A DNA stretch of 64,000 nucleotides from Variovorax ginsengisoli (GTDB taxonomy: Bacteria; Pseudomonadota; Gammaproteobacteria; Burkholderiales; Burkholderiaceae_C), in contig NZ_JAUJZH010000006.1 of NCBI RefSeq assembly GCF_030486595.1, forward strand, positions 227,114 to 291,113, read 5' to 3'. This document shows positions 42,707 to 51,911 of the stretch, one piece after another. The notes beneath the pieces are model-generated. The model was given only the letters and a program-made list of their open reading frames with translations. It ran no database searches and was not told the DNA's origin. Each line of letters opens with the position of its first letter. The stretch's first letter is position 1. A program made the translations under genes and the position numbers.

Positions 42707-43087
42707 TCAAGCGCCGAGATCGGTGGCGCAGAACTCGAAGAACTCGTCCAGTTCGATGGATTTGTCGAAAACGCGATCGGCGCCAGCGTCGAGGCACCGT
42801 TGCCGGGCATCCGGTCGCGCATAGTTCGTGAGCACGACCACACGCTGGTGCGACTCGCGCCCATTGCACCAGTTCACGACAGCAAGACCGTTTCCTTGCC
42901 GCAGGAACAGGTCGACGACCGCCAGATCCCACTGGCCCTTGTGTCCGGCGAGCCAGCCGATCGCCTCGTCCTCGGTCTCCGCGGTGGCCATCACTTTCGC
43001 TGACGAGAGATCCTCGAGGGCAGGAATCAGGTGCTGCCGGATGGTGCTGTTGTCTTCGACCAGGAAGATGCTGCGGGCGGCGGTCAT
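42707..43087 (-). CDS. Single-domain response regulator (receiver only, 126 aa)
   Basis: It has the receiver start SIFLVEDNSTIRQHL, the phospho-acceptor Asp in LAVVDLFLRQGNGL (about residue 58), VVVLTNYA as the switch Thr/Ser strand and FDKSIEL with the conserved Lys. There is no output domain, so it probably acts by protein contact or as a phosphate shuttle. It lies about 6 kb from the stressosome kinases and could be a partner of one of the hybrid kinases. ATG 43087 is the start. Confidence 0.85.
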   Translation of the reverse strand: MTAARSIFLVEDNSTIRQHLIPALEDLSSAKVMATAETEDEAIGWLAGHKGQWDLAVVDLFLRQGNGLAVVNWCNGRESHQRVVVLTNYARPDARQRCLDAGADRVFDKSIELDEFFEFCATDLGA

Positions 43088-43198
43088 GGAGCGGTCATTG
43101 ATTGGTTCTCGTTTTGCCTGAGGCTAGGAACGTCGTGCCGTCACGCGAGTGAGCGCTTCCCCCGGTTGAAGGTAGGATGGACTCGCCATGACTGATCT

Positions 43199-43264
43199 CT
43201 CCGCGCTGCCGCCGGTGGTGACCTGACTGCCGTCGCTGATGAACAGGTTCGGGATGTCGTGCGT
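43199..43264 (-). pseudogene. Fragment of a GMC-type oxidoreductase C-terminus
   Basis: One minus-strand frame reads THDIPNLFISDGSQVTTGG, which matches the conserved C-terminal segment of GMC oxidoreductases / gluconate 2-dehydrogenase large subunits (PNLFVSDGSQFTTG). Only about 22 residues are recognisable. It directly abuts the broken end of the CoA-transferase. It is a gene remnant rather than a functional gene. Confidence 0.5.
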
Positions 43265-43273
43265 TCGATCGCT

Positions 43274-44402
43274 TCATGCGCTCGATCCGGACATCGACTC
43301 GAACTCGCGCCGCAGCGCTTCGCCATGCTGGTCGACGGCGGGTGCCTGCGGATAGAAGGCCGCGTCCCACTCCGTCGCGTACGGCGTCGCCGGAATCTCG
43401 GCGACCAGGCCGCGCACCTTCATGGGTCGCGTGGATCAGGTCGTGCACCGAGTTGATGGCGCCATACGCGGTCTGCGCCTCGGTGAGCCGATCGACCGCC
43501 TGCGCATAGGTCAGCTCGGCGAACACGTCGCGGATCAGCGACTCCAGCTCGACCCGGTTGCTCGTTCGCACGTTGTTGCTCGTGAATCGGACGTCGGTCG
43601 CGATGTCGGGGCGCAGCAGCACGCGCTGGCAGAAACTGGCCCACTCGCGCTCGTTCTGGATCGACAGCACGAACTCGCGGCCATCCGAGCAGGTGAAGGC
43701 GCCATAGGGTGCGATGCTCGGATGCCTGAGCCCGACCCGGTCCGGCGCCCCGGCGCCGTAGCGCGCCTGCAGGTAGGGCACGGCCATCAGTTCCGCGGCC
43801 GAATCGAACAGCGAGACCTTGATGCCGCTGCCGCGTCCGGTCCGTTCGCGCTGCAGCAGCGCCTGCTGGATGCCGATGAGCGCGTTCATGCCGGCGGTGA
43901 TGTCGCAGATCGACACGCCGACGCGGCCCCATGGTCCCGGGGCGCCGCTGACCGCGACCAGTCCGCTTTCGGCCTGCACGAGCAGGTCATAGGCCTTGAG
44001 CTCGTGCAGCGGTCCGCTCTCCCCATAGCCCGAGATGTCGCAGGTGATCAGGCGGGGATGGAGTTCCCGCAGCTTCGCCGAGCCGAAGCCCAGGCGGGTC
44101 GTGGCGCCCGGCGCGAGGTTCTGGATGAACACGTCCGCGCCCGCGACGAGCGCAGAGAACTGCGCGCGGTCCTCGTCGCTGCGCAGGTCCAGCGCGATGG
44201 ATTCCTTGCCCCGATTGATCCAGACGAAGTACGACGACTCCCCATGCACCGCGCTGTCGTAGCCGCGTGCGAAGTCTCCTTCGGCACGCTCGATCTTGAT
44301 CACCCGTGCGCCCGCGTCGGCGAGGCGGCTGCTGCAATAGGGTGCGGCAACCGCTTGCTCCAGGGCAAGGACCGTGATCCCTTCCAATGGTTTGCTGGCC
44401 AT
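43274..44402 (-). pseudogene. CaiB/BaiF CoA-transferase (Frc-like), C-terminus disrupted
   Basis: From ATG 44402 the frame encodes a family III CoA-transferase: PLEGITVLALEQAVAAPYC, RADAG-type LADAGARVIKIERAEGD and the catalytic Asp167 in SICDITAGMNALIG. The frame is intact to HDLIHATHEG at 43424. The proper C-terminus (MKVRGLVAEIPATPYATEW and on to stop 43274) lies in another frame. About eight residues expected between HAT and MKV (HPQLRTRP-like) are missing. A deletion of about 23-24 bp between two CCCAT copies would explain both the missing residues and the frame change. Enzyme activity is doubtful. Confidence 0.75.
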
Positions 44403-44688
44403 GTCGAAATCCTCGTCAGACACCGTCCTTGCCCACCCTGGACGCGCTGTCGCAGCGCCTGCGCGAACGCAAGTCGTTCCGCGAGACGATGCCTTGCTGA
44501 TCTGGGCATGCTTGACAGTTGCCGGTGGTCGACAGGCGAATAGACTTCCAATCCACAATCCGAATGAATCCAATGAAAGGCGCTCGAGAATGCCACGCTG
44601 ACGAATCCCCGTACGGGAGAAGCGGTGTTGAGAGATGCGGGCCCGGTTCGGAAAGGCGCGTGACGGCGAACGCTGGCATCGAAACTCC

Positions 44689-45123
44689 ATGACTCAACTT
44701 GTCTTCGTTTTCGGAACCCTGAAGGAGGGCTTTCCCAACTTCGCGACCAACAGGGGCTCGCGAGTGGCGGGGGATTTCATGACGGTCGAGCGCTACCCGC
44801 TGTACCTGGTGGGCGAGCGTTTTTCGCCCTGGCTGGTCGATGCCCTGGGTGAGGGCGAACGAGTTGTCGGTCAAGTGTTCGATGTGGACGAGGCTGCATT
44901 GGCCAGGATGGACGAACTGGAACGAACGACCGAGGCAGACGGGTATCGACGCGTGATGGTCGAGGTCGAGTCGCTGTCTGATGGCCGAAGAATTCGCACG
45001 CATGCGTACATCAAGCCTCGCGAGCAATTCGCCCTGGCGGATGCCCGGCTTGGCCCGTTGCACGAATACACGCTCGAACACGCGGCGCTGTACCGAAGCC
45101 GCGAAGCGAAGCGGGCTGTATAG
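44689..45123 (+). CDS. Gamma-glutamylcyclotransferase-like (AIG2/GGACT) protein
   Basis: This 144-residue protein begins QLVFVFGTLKEGFPNF, the signature FGTLK/YGTLK loop of the gamma-glutamylcyclotransferase fold, and carries DELERTTEADGYRRVMVEV where Glu is the likely catalytic acid. Such enzymes release 5-oxoproline from gamma-glutamyl amines. ATG 44689 is used; the longer frame from 44635 lacks support. It stands alone between the broken CoA-transferase and the LysR gene. Confidence 0.8.
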   Translation: MTQLVFVFGTLKEGFPNFATNRGSRVAGDFMTVERYPLYLVGERFSPWLVDALGEGERVVGQVFDVDEAALARMDELERTTEADGYRRVMVEVESLSDGRRIRTHAYIKPREQFALADARLGPLHEYTLEHAALYRSREAKRAV

Positions 45124-45165
45124 GGCAGGCAGGCCTACACGAGGAATACATGATCCAGGGCGCCC

Positions 45166-46095
45166 CTACCTTCGACTCAGCGGCGGATCCACGCGAGCCG
45201 CCGCCAACGACTGCAGATGCACGGCCAGCGCCCTCGCCGCCGGAGACAGGCGCTTCTCGTCGTAGAAGCAGATGGCGAAGCTGCGCTGCGCCCACGTATC
45301 GGTCAGCGGCAGCACCTTGAGCCCGTAGATGGAGGCCATCGGCTCGGCGACCTCGCGCGGAACGACCGCGATGCCGAGGTTGGCCCGGACACAGCGCAAC
45401 GACGCATCGAAGGTCGAGACGACCGCCCGGTAGCTGATCGGCTTGCCGATGATCGCGGCAGCGCGCGCCAGCATCGTGTGCACGGCAGTCGACGCGGGAA
45501 GGCCCACATGGTCGTAGTCGAGTGTCTCCTCGAAGGCGCAGCGCTTCTTCCTCGCGATCGGGTGCGAAGGGCTGGCGATGATCGAGAGATGGTCGTTGCG
45601 ATAGGGCCGGGTCTGCAATCCCTCGAGGTCCGCGGCGTCCCAGCAGACCGCCAGAGGCGCCAGGCCTTCCCGCAAGCCGCTGACCACGTCACGGCTGAGC
45701 GCCTCCTCGATGTCGATCCGGATCTCCCGGTGTTCGGGGACCTGCAGGAACGAAGCGATGTCGTCAGGCAGGTACTCGGCAATGGACGAGACCGTGGCGA
45801 GAACGCGCACCTGGCCCTTGATCCCCTTCCCGAAGGCAGCCATGTCGCGCGCGACGCGGTCCGCACCGGCCAACATGCCGCGCGCATGCTCCAGCAGGAT
45901 CTCGCCGGCGCCGGTGATCGCGACCCCGCGACGATTGCGCTCCACCAGCACATTGCCCAGCGTGCTCTCCAGCTGGGCAATGCGCTTGCTGATGGCGGAC
46001 GCGACGATGTGATGCTGCTCGGCCGCGCGCGCGATGTTCCGGGTCTCGCAAACCGCGACGAAAAGACGAAGGCTTGTGAGATCGAGGTCGTGCAT
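45166..46095 (-). CDS. LysR family transcriptional regulator
   Basis: This 309-residue LTTR has an N-terminal winged helix (LTSLRLFVAVCETRNIARAAEQHHIVASAISKRIAQLE, residues 6-44) and the two-lobed effector domain (FEETLDYDHVGLPASTAVHTM; ANLGIAVVPREVAEPM). It starts at ATG 46095 and diverges from the HMG-CoA lyase operon across 135 bp that contain a 19-bp dyad with the T-N11-A pattern. It most likely activates that operon in response to its substrate. The long frame that extends upstream to 47172 is a shadow of the lyase gene. Confidence 0.92.
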   Translation of the reverse strand: MHDLDLTSLRLFVAVCETRNIARAAEQHHIVASAISKRIAQLESTLGNVLVERNRRGVAITGAGEILLEHARGMLAGADRVARDMAAFGKGIKGQVRVLATVSSIAEYLPDDIASFLQVPEHREIRIDIEEALSRDVVSGLREGLAPLAVCWDAADLEGLQTRPYRNDHLSIIASPSHPIARKKRCAFEETLDYDHVGLPASTAVHTMLARAAAIIGKPISYRAVVSTFDASLRCVRANLGIAVVPREVAEPMASIYGLKVLPLTDTWAQRSFAICFYDEKRLSPAARALAVHLQSLAAARVDPPLSRR

Positions 46096-46124
46096 GGTGC
46101 GAGCAGGGTTGTGAGCTTCCGAAA

Positions 46125-46143
46125 TGGAACGCTGCTCGTTCCA
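46125..46143. promoter_or_regulatory. LysR-type dyad
   Basis: TGGAAC at 46125-46130 and GTTCCA at 46138-46143 form a perfect inverted repeat with a 7-bp spacer, in the 135-bp divergent region between lysR and the lyase gene. The size and position are as expected for a LysR recognition site near the lysR promoter. Confidence 0.6.
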
Positions 46144-46230
46144 ATTTACCGCTTTTCTATCGAAGAAGGAATGCCTACAGTCTCCCCCAACGACGTCGCG
46201 CCCGTGCGTCGAGAGTCTGGAGACGACCAC

Positions 46231-47187
46231 ATGACACATCCACCCGCCCGGCTGCCGCGCAGCGCCGTGATCCGCGAAGTCGGCCTGCGCGATGGCCTGC
46301 AGAGCATCGCCACCATCCTGCCGACCGCGCAAAAGATCGAATGGATCCGCGCCGCCTACCAGGCCGGGCAGCGCGAGATCGAAGTCGGCTCCTTCGTGCC
46401 GGCACGACTGCTGCCGCAGCTGGCGGACACGGCCGAGCTGGTCGCGTTTGCCAAGACGCTGCCGAACCTCTTCACGTCCGTCCTCGTGCCCAACCTGCGC
46501 GGCGCCGAAAACGCGATCGCGGCGAAGGCCGACCTGATGATCGTCCCGCTCTCCGCCAGCCATGCGCACAGCCTGGCCAACCTGCGCAAGACCCCGGACG
46601 ACGTGGTGGCTGAAGTCGCGAAGATCCGGGCGGCGCGCGATGCTTCGGGCGCGAGGATCCTGATCGAGGGCGGGGTGGGCACGGCCTTCGGCTGCACGCT
46701 GCAGGGCCACGTCGACAAGAGCGAGGTGCTGCGCCTGATGCAGGCCTTGCTCGACGCCGGCGCCGATCGCGTGAGCATCGCCGATACCGTCGGCTACGCC
46801 GATCCCGGCATGGTCCGGGACCTGTTCGAGGACGCCGTCAAGATCGCCGGCGACCGCTTCTGGTGCGGGCACTTTCACGACACCCGCGGCCTGGGTCTCG
46901 CGAACGTCTATGCCGCACTCGAAGCCGGTGTGAATCGATTCGATGCCTGCCTGGCCGGCATCGGCGGCTGCCCGCACGCACCGGGCGCGAGCGGCAACGT
47001 CTCGACCGAAGACCTCGCCTACATGCTGGGCAGCATGGGCATCGAGACAGGCATCGACATCGACCGACTGCTGGCGTTGCGCACCCGCGTCGCCGAATGG
47101 CTCGCCGGCGAGACGCTCCATGGCTCGCTCTGGCAGGCCGGCCTGCCGAAGACCTTCGGCCTCCCGGCCCAAGCCCTTTCCGCCTGA
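46231..47187 (+). CDS. Hydroxymethylglutaryl-CoA lyase family protein
   Basis: This 318-residue TIM-barrel enzyme of the HMGL-like family has IREVGLRDGLQSI (catalytic Arg20-Asp21 metal site), the HFHDTRGLGLAN metal-binding motif and the C-terminal GGCPHAPGASGNVSTED loop, where the active-site Cys lies. It cleaves 3-hydroxy-3-methylglutaryl-CoA or a related acid-CoA such as citramalyl-CoA to acetyl-CoA plus an oxo acid. ATG 46231 has GGAGA 7-11 bp upstream; ATG 46171 is less likely. It starts the operon and is followed after 20 bp by a CoA-transferase that could supply its CoA ester. Confidence 0.9.
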   Translation: MTHPPARLPRSAVIREVGLRDGLQSIATILPTAQKIEWIRAAYQAGQREIEVGSFVPARLLPQLADTAELVAFAKTLPNLFTSVLVPNLRGAENAIAAKADLMIVPLSASHAHSLANLRKTPDDVVAEVAKIRAARDASGARILIEGGVGTAFGCTLQGHVDKSEVLRLMQALLDAGADRVSIADTVGYADPGMVRDLFEDAVKIAGDRFWCGHFHDTRGLGLANVYAALEAGVNRFDACLAGIGGCPHAPGASGNVSTEDLAYMLGSMGIETGIDIDRLLALRTRVAEWLAGETLHGSLWQAGLPKTFGLPAQALSA

Positions 47188-47207
47188 ACATACCGCGAAC
47201 CCATCCC

Positions 47208-48362
47208 ATGAACACCGCTGCCCATCCCCTCCCCCTCGCCGGCGTCCGCGTCCTCGAGTTCACCCACATGGTCATGGGCCCGACCTGCGGGATGATCCTC
47301 GCCGACCTCGGCGCCGAGGTCATCAAGGTCGAGCCCCCGGGCGGCGACAAGACCCGCAAGCTGCCGGGCCTGGGCATCGGCTTCTTCCGCTCGTTCAACC
47401 GCAACAAGAAGAGCGTGGTGATCGACATCGGCACCGAAGAAGGCCGCGCCACGGCCGCTGAACTCGCAGGCCAGTGCGACGTGGTGCTCGAGAACTTCCG
47501 GCCCGGCCTGATGGCCAGTTTCGGCCTCGACCACGCGACGCTGTCGCAGAAGTACCCGCGCCTGATCTACGTCACGCACAAGGGCTTCCTGCCCGGCCCG
47601 TACGAAAACCGCCTGGCACTCGACGAGGTGGTGCAGATGATGGGTGGACTCTCGTACATGACCGGCCCGGTCGGTCGGCCGCTGCGCGCCGGCACCTCGG
47701 TCAACGACATCATGGGCGGCATGTTCGGCGCCATCGGCGTGCTGGCCGCACTGCGCGAGCGCGACATGACCGGCAAGGGCCAGGAGGTACAGAGCGCACT
47801 GTTCGAGAACTGCGTGTTCCTTTCGTCGCAGCACATGCAGCAGTACGCAATGACCGGCGAGCCGCCGCCGCCGATGCCCTCGCGCGTCTCGGCCTGGAGC
47901 GTGTACGACGTCTTCGCGCTGGCCGACGGCGAGCAGCTCTTCATCGGCGCGGTCAGCGACAAGCAATTCCTGACGCTGTGCCGCGTGATCGAGGCACCCG
48001 AACTGGCGGCCGACCCGGCGCTGGCAAACAACGCGCTGCGCGTGGCGGTACGCCCTACCCTGCTCGCGAAACTCGGCGAGAACCTCAAGCACCACCGCGT
48101 GGAAGAGCTCTCGGCCAAGCTCGAAGCGGCCGGCATCCCCTATGCGCCCATCGTGAGGCCCGACCAATTGGCCAACGACCCCCACCTGAAGGCGAGCGGC
48201 GGCCTGGTGCCGATGGAATGCGAAGACGGCGAGACCACCGACGTGGTGCTGCTGCCGCTGCTGATGGGCGGCCGCCGCCCGGGTGTGCGGCACCCGCTGC
48301 CGGGCATCGGCCAGCACACGGAAGAAATCCTCGCCGGCCTGCCCAGCCACGCGACGGCCTGA
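47208..48362 (+). CDS. CaiB/BaiF family CoA-transferase
   Basis: This 384-residue family III CoA-transferase is complete: PLAGVRVLEFTHMVMGPTCG, LADLGAEVIKVEPPGGDKTR, catalytic Asp167 in SVNDIMGGMFGAIGV, and a C-terminal MEGCE-like VPMECEDG stretch. It moves CoA from a donor thioester to a carboxylate and would activate the substrate for the upstream lyase. The start is ATG 47208, 20 bp after the lyase. Unlike the CoA-transferase at 43274-44402, it has no frame disruption. Confidence 0.9.
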   Translation: MNTAAHPLPLAGVRVLEFTHMVMGPTCGMILADLGAEVIKVEPPGGDKTRKLPGLGIGFFRSFNRNKKSVVIDIGTEEGRATAAELAGQCDVVLENFRPGLMASFGLDHATLSQKYPRLIYVTHKGFLPGPYENRLALDEVVQMMGGLSYMTGPVGRPLRAGTSVNDIMGGMFGAIGVLAALRERDMTGKGQEVQSALFENCVFLSSQHMQQYAMTGEPPPPMPSRVSAWSVYDVFALADGEQLFIGAVSDKQFLTLCRVIEAPELAADPALANNALRVAVRPTLLAKLGENLKHHRVEELSAKLEAAGIPYAPIVRPDQLANDPHLKASGGLVPMECEDGETTDVVLLPLLMGGRRPGVRHPLPGIGQHTEEILAGLPSHATA

Positions 48363-48395
48363 TCAGAATCAAACCAAGACCCACGGAGACAAGCC

Positions 48396-49376
48396 ATGAC
48401 CTTCAAGATCCAACGCCGCCAGTTGACCGCAGTGGTCGCCGCCGCCCTCGCACTGGGCGCGACCGCGAGTTTCGCCCAAGCCTCCGACAAGCCCCTGCGC
48501 ATGGTGCTGCCCGTCGGCGCCGGTTCCGGCGTCGACACCATCATGCGGGCTGCCACGCCGTCACTCACCAAGGCGCTCGGCGGCCAGGCGGTGGTGATCG
48601 AGAACCTGCCCGGCGCCGGCGGCATCACGGGCACCGGCGTCGTGGTGCGCGCGGCGGCCGACGGCCAGACCCTCGGCGTCGTCTCGAACAACCACGTCGT
48701 GAACCCCAGCGTCTTCAAGAAGATGCCTTTCGACGCCATCAACGACATCACGCCGATCTCCGTGGTCGGCGCGACCCCCTTCGTGCTGGTGGTCAATCCG
48801 AAGCTCCCGGCGAAGAACGCCCGCGAACTGCAAGCCTTGCTGAAGGCCAAACCGGACGGCTACAACTACGCGTCGTCGGGCAATGGCACCATCATCCACC
48901 TCGCCGGCGCGATGTTCGTCGACGCCGCCGGCGTCGAGGTGCGCCACATCCCCTACAAGGGCGTCGGCCCGATGGTGGCCGACCTCATCGGCGGCCAGGT
49001 CGAGATGGGCGTGGTGGCCGTGCCAGCAGTTCAAGGCCAGCTCAAGAGCGGCGCCTTGCGCGCCATCGGCGTCATGGGCAAGACCCGTGTGCCGTCGCTG
49101 CCGGACGTCCCCACCATCGCCGAACAGGGCTTCCCCGATGTCGACGTCTCGGGCTGGTTCGCCGTCATCGGCCCGGCCAAGCTGCCGCCGGCGGAAGTCA
49201 AGCGCCTGCATGCCGCCATCGTCGCCGCGTTCAACATGCCGGAGACCAGGGACGCCATGGCGAAACAGGAAAACATCATCAATCCGATGACGCCCGAAGC
49301 GTCGGCGCAGTTCTTCAAGGCCGAGCAGGAGCGCTATGCCAGGCTGGTCAAGAAGGCCAACATCGTGGCGGAGTGA
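48396..49376 (+). CDS. Bug-family (TctC) periplasmic solute-binding protein
   Basis: This 326-residue protein has a signal peptide ([23 protein letters not shown], cleaved near residue 28) and the Bug fold: [46 protein letters not shown]-like [11 protein letters not shown] and [14 protein letters not shown]. Bug proteins, greatly expanded in Burkholderiales, bind carboxylates or amides, often without a cognate transporter in the same locus; no TctA/TctB is present here. It is 33 bp after the CoA-transferase, so its ligand is likely the acid degraded by this operon. Confidence 0.9.
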   Translation: MTFKIQRRQLTAVVAAALALGATASFAQASDKPLRMVLPVGAGSGVDTIMRAATPSLTKALGGQAVVIENLPGAGGITGTGVVVRAAADGQTLGVVSNNHVVNPSVFKKMPFDAINDITPISVVGATPFVLVVNPKLPAKNARELQALLKAKPDGYNYASSGNGTIIHLAGAMFVDAAGVEVRHIPYKGVGPMVADLIGGQVEMGVVAVPAVQGQLKSGALRAIGVMGKTRVPSLPDVPTIAEQGFPDVDVSGWFAVIGPAKLPPAEVKRLHAAIVAAFNMPETRDAMAKQENIINPMTPEASAQFFKAEQERYARLVKKANIVAE

Positions 49377-49380
49377 CACC

Positions 49381-50466
49381 ATGGCCGATCTGTTCGACAA
49401 CCCGATGGGCCTGATGGGCTTCGAATTCGTCGAGTTCGCCTCGCCGACGCCCGACACGCTGGAGCCCTTCTTCGAGAAACTCGGCTTCACGCTGGTGGCC
49501 AGGCACCGCTCGAAGGACGTGGTGCTCTATCGCCAGGGCGACATCAACTTCATCGTCAACCGCGAACCCAGCAGCCCGGCGGCCTACTTCGCGGCCGAGC
49601 ACGGGCCTTCGGCCTGCGGGATGGCGTTTCGCGTCAAGGACTCGCACAAGGCCTATGCACGCGCGCTCGAACTCGGCGCACAGCCGATAGAGATCGCGAC
49701 CGGCCCGATGGAACTTCGCCTGCCCGCCATCAAGGGCATCGGCGGTGCGCCGTTGTACCTGATCGACCGCTTCGAGGACGGAAAATCGATCTACGACATC
49801 GACTTCGAATTCGTCGAAGGTGTCGCGCGGCATCCTGCAGGCCATGGCCTGAAGGTGATCGACCACCTGACCCACAACGTCTACCGCGGCCGCATGGCGT
49901 TCTGGGCCAACTTCTACGAGAAGCTCTTCAACTTCCGCGAGATCCGCTATTTCGACATCCAGGGCGAATACACGGGCCTCACCTCGAAGGCGCTCACCGC
50001 GCCCGACGGCAAGATCCGCATCCCGCTGAACGAAGAGTCGGCCAAGGGCTCGGGCCAGATCGAGGAATACCTGATGAAGTTCAACGGCGAGGGCATTCAG
50101 CACATCGCGCTTCTCAGCGACGACCTGATCGACACCATCGACGAGCTCGGTCTTGCCGGCGTCCCGCTGATGAGCGCGCCCAACGACGTCTATTACGAGA
50201 TGCTCGAGACGCGCCTGCCCGGCCACGGCGAGCCGGTCGCCGAACTGCAGGCGCGCGGCATCCTGCTGGACGGCACCACCGAAGGCGGCACACCGCGCCT
50301 GCTGCTGCAGATCTTCTCGGAAACGGCCTTCGGTGGTCCGGTGTTCTTCGAATTCATCCAGCGCAAGGGCGACTACAGCGAGGGCTTCGGCGAAGGCAAC
50401 TTCAAGGCCCTCTTCCAGTCGATCGAACGCGACCAGGTGCGCCGCGGCGTGCTGCAGACGGGCTGA
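49381..50466 (+). CDS. hpd: 4-hydroxyphenylpyruvate dioxygenase
   Basis: This 361-residue two-domain VOC enzyme converts 4-hydroxyphenylpyruvate to homogentisate in tyrosine catabolism. The iron ligands are in place: His162 in VIDHLTHNV, His241 in [11 protein letters not shown] and Glu324 in [11 protein letters not shown]. The C-terminal region [18 protein letters not shown] is typical of HPPD. It starts at ATG 49381, four bases after the Bug stop, so it is probably co-transcribed with the lyase operon, although the substrates are different. It ends convergently 22 bp from the carboxypeptidase gene. No hmgA or maiA is in the window. Confidence 0.92.
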   Translation: MADLFDNPMGLMGFEFVEFASPTPDTLEPFFEKLGFTLVARHRSKDVVLYRQGDINFIVNREPSSPAAYFAAEHGPSACGMAFRVKDSHKAYARALELGAQPIEIATGPMELRLPAIKGIGGAPLYLIDRFEDGKSIYDIDFEFVEGVARHPAGHGLKVIDHLTHNVYRGRMAFWANFYEKLFNFREIRYFDIQGEYTGLTSKALTAPDGKIRIPLNEESAKGSGQIEEYLMKFNGEGIQHIALLSDDLIDTIDELGLAGVPLMSAPNDVYYEMLETRLPGHGEPVAELQARGILLDGTTEGGTPRLLLQIFSETAFGGPVFFEFIQRKGDYSEGFGEGNFKALFQSIERDQVRRGVLQTG

Positions 50467-50488
50467 AGACGGCAGCGCCGCGCGCGCC

Positions 50489-51754
50489 TTACTTGCCGAA
50501 CAGCTTGGCCACCCGCTGCCACGAGCGCAGCATGAAGCCTGCGCGCTCCACGTCGGCCTGCGCGATCAGCGGCGTTTCTCCGACCGGCTTGCCGTTCGAC
50601 TCCGCAACCACCTTGCCGATCACCGCGCCCTTGGCCACCGGGGCCTCCAGGTCCGGCTTGACCTGCACCGAGGTGCTCACCTGCTGGCCCCGCGGCACCG
50701 TGACCGTCCATGGCGCCCCCAGGCCCGCGGCAACCGTGTCGGCCTTGCCGAAGCTGACCTTGGGCGTCGCTACGACCGCGTTGGGCTGGATGGGCGTGGC
50801 CTTCTCGAAGTTGCTGTAGCCCCACCCGAGCAGCGTGCGGGTTTCGTCGGCGCGCGCCTGTGCGCTGTTGGTGTTGAGGATCACCGTGATCAGCCGCATC
50901 CCGTTGCGCTTGGACGAAGTGACCAGGCAATAGCCGGCTTCCTGGGTGTGGCCGGTCTTCAGTCCGTCCACCGTCGGGTCGGTGTAGAGCAGGGCATTGC
51001 GGTTGCCCTGCTTGATGCCGTTGTACTTGAACTCGCGCTCGGCGTAGATCGGGTAGTAGTCGGAGCTGTCGCGGATGATCGCGCGCGCCAGGATCGCGAG
51101 GTCGCGCGCCGACGCCTTGTGGGCCGGGTCGGGCAGGCCCGTCGCGTTCACGAAATTGGTGTTCGTCATGCCGAGGCGCTTGGCTTCGGCATTCATGAGC
51201 TTGGCGAAGCCCTCTTCGGAGCCGGCCATGTGCTCGGCGATCGCCTTGGATGCGTCGTTGCCCGACTGCACGATGATGCCGCGCAGGATGTCGATCACGG
51301 TGGCCTGGCTGTTGAGCGGCAGGTACATGCACGATTCGGTGCTCGAACCACGGCACCAGGCGGTCTGGCTGACCGAGACGAGGTCGTCCTTCTTGAGCTT
51401 GCCCGAGCGAAGCGCCTGTTCGACCAGGAAGCTGGTCATCATCTTGGTCAGCGACGCCGGCGGCAGCGGTTCGTCGGGGTTGGCCGAGGCCAGCACCTCG
51501 CCGGAGTCGAAGTCCATCAGCACCCAGGCCTTGGCGGGGATCGCCGGCGCACCGCCGGCCACGGCGGTCTGTCCGGCTGCCGGCGCCTGGACAGGCGTCT
51601 CGGCCTTGGATTTCTTGGGAGTTGCTTGCTTGGCGGCGTGGGAGGCCGCGAAGGACTCGGAATGGGGGACCAGGACGCCCGCGGCGATGGCGATGACGAC
51701 CGGAAGGAGGGAGAAAGTGTTGAATTGCATGGGCTTCAGGGACAGAACTGACAT
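50489..51754 (-). CDS. D-alanyl-D-alanine carboxypeptidase (PBP5/6-type)
   Basis: This 421-residue low-molecular-mass penicillin-binding protein trims the terminal D-Ala of peptidoglycan stem peptides in the periplasm. Catalytic motifs are SLTK (Ser101-Lys104), SGN (Ser164-Asn166) and KTG (in DGLKTGHTQEAGYC). A signal peptide precedes an Ala/Pro/Lys-rich linker, and the C-terminus holds a PBP5-like beta domain and amphipathic helix (FMLRSWQRVAKLFGK). ATG 51754 gives a Lys in the n-region of the signal; ATG 51730 is an alternative. It lies downstream of the PBP1A gene on the same strand. Confidence 0.92.
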   Translation of the reverse strand: MSVLSLKPMQFNTFSLLPVVIAIAAGVLVPHSESFAASHAAKQATPKKSKAETPVQAPAAGQTAVAGGAPAIPAKAWVLMDFDSGEVLASANPDEPLPPASLTKMMTSFLVEQALRSGKLKKDDLVSVSQTAWCRGSSTESCMYLPLNSQATVIDILRGIIVQSGNDASKAIAEHMAGSEEGFAKLMNAEAKRLGMTNTNFVNATGLPDPAHKASARDLAILARAIIRDSSDYYPIYAEREFKYNGIKQGNRNALLYTDPTVDGLKTGHTQEAGYCLVTSSKRNGMRLITVILNTNSAQARADETRTLLGWGYSNFEKATPIQPNAVVATPKVSFGKADTVAAGLGAPWTVTVPRGQQVSTSVQVKPDLEAPVAKGAVIGKVVAESNGKPVGETPLIAQADVERAGFMLRSWQRVAKLFGK

Positions 51755-51911
51755 TGTCGCGGATCAGGCGCCGATTTTGAGCGCGCATGGAAGATCGAAA
51801 ACCGCCCAGCAAGTTCAACCCCCTCGGTGAGCCCCGTGGATTGGCTCGCATGTAACTGTGTGTGACGCGGCTGCGAAGGCGGCTGAACGCACCGCGAGGC
51901 GGGCCCGTGCC

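Noticed and set aside
45217..46230. Long in-frame extension upstream of the HMG-CoA lyase
   Set aside because: It is antisense to the LysR gene. The lyase start at 46231 has a ribosome binding site and the correct family N-terminus.
47019..48350. A 443-codon minus-strand frame opposite the CaiB gene
   Set aside because: The plus strand carries an intact CoA-transferase with its catalytic Asp; the antisense translation has no recognisable domain.
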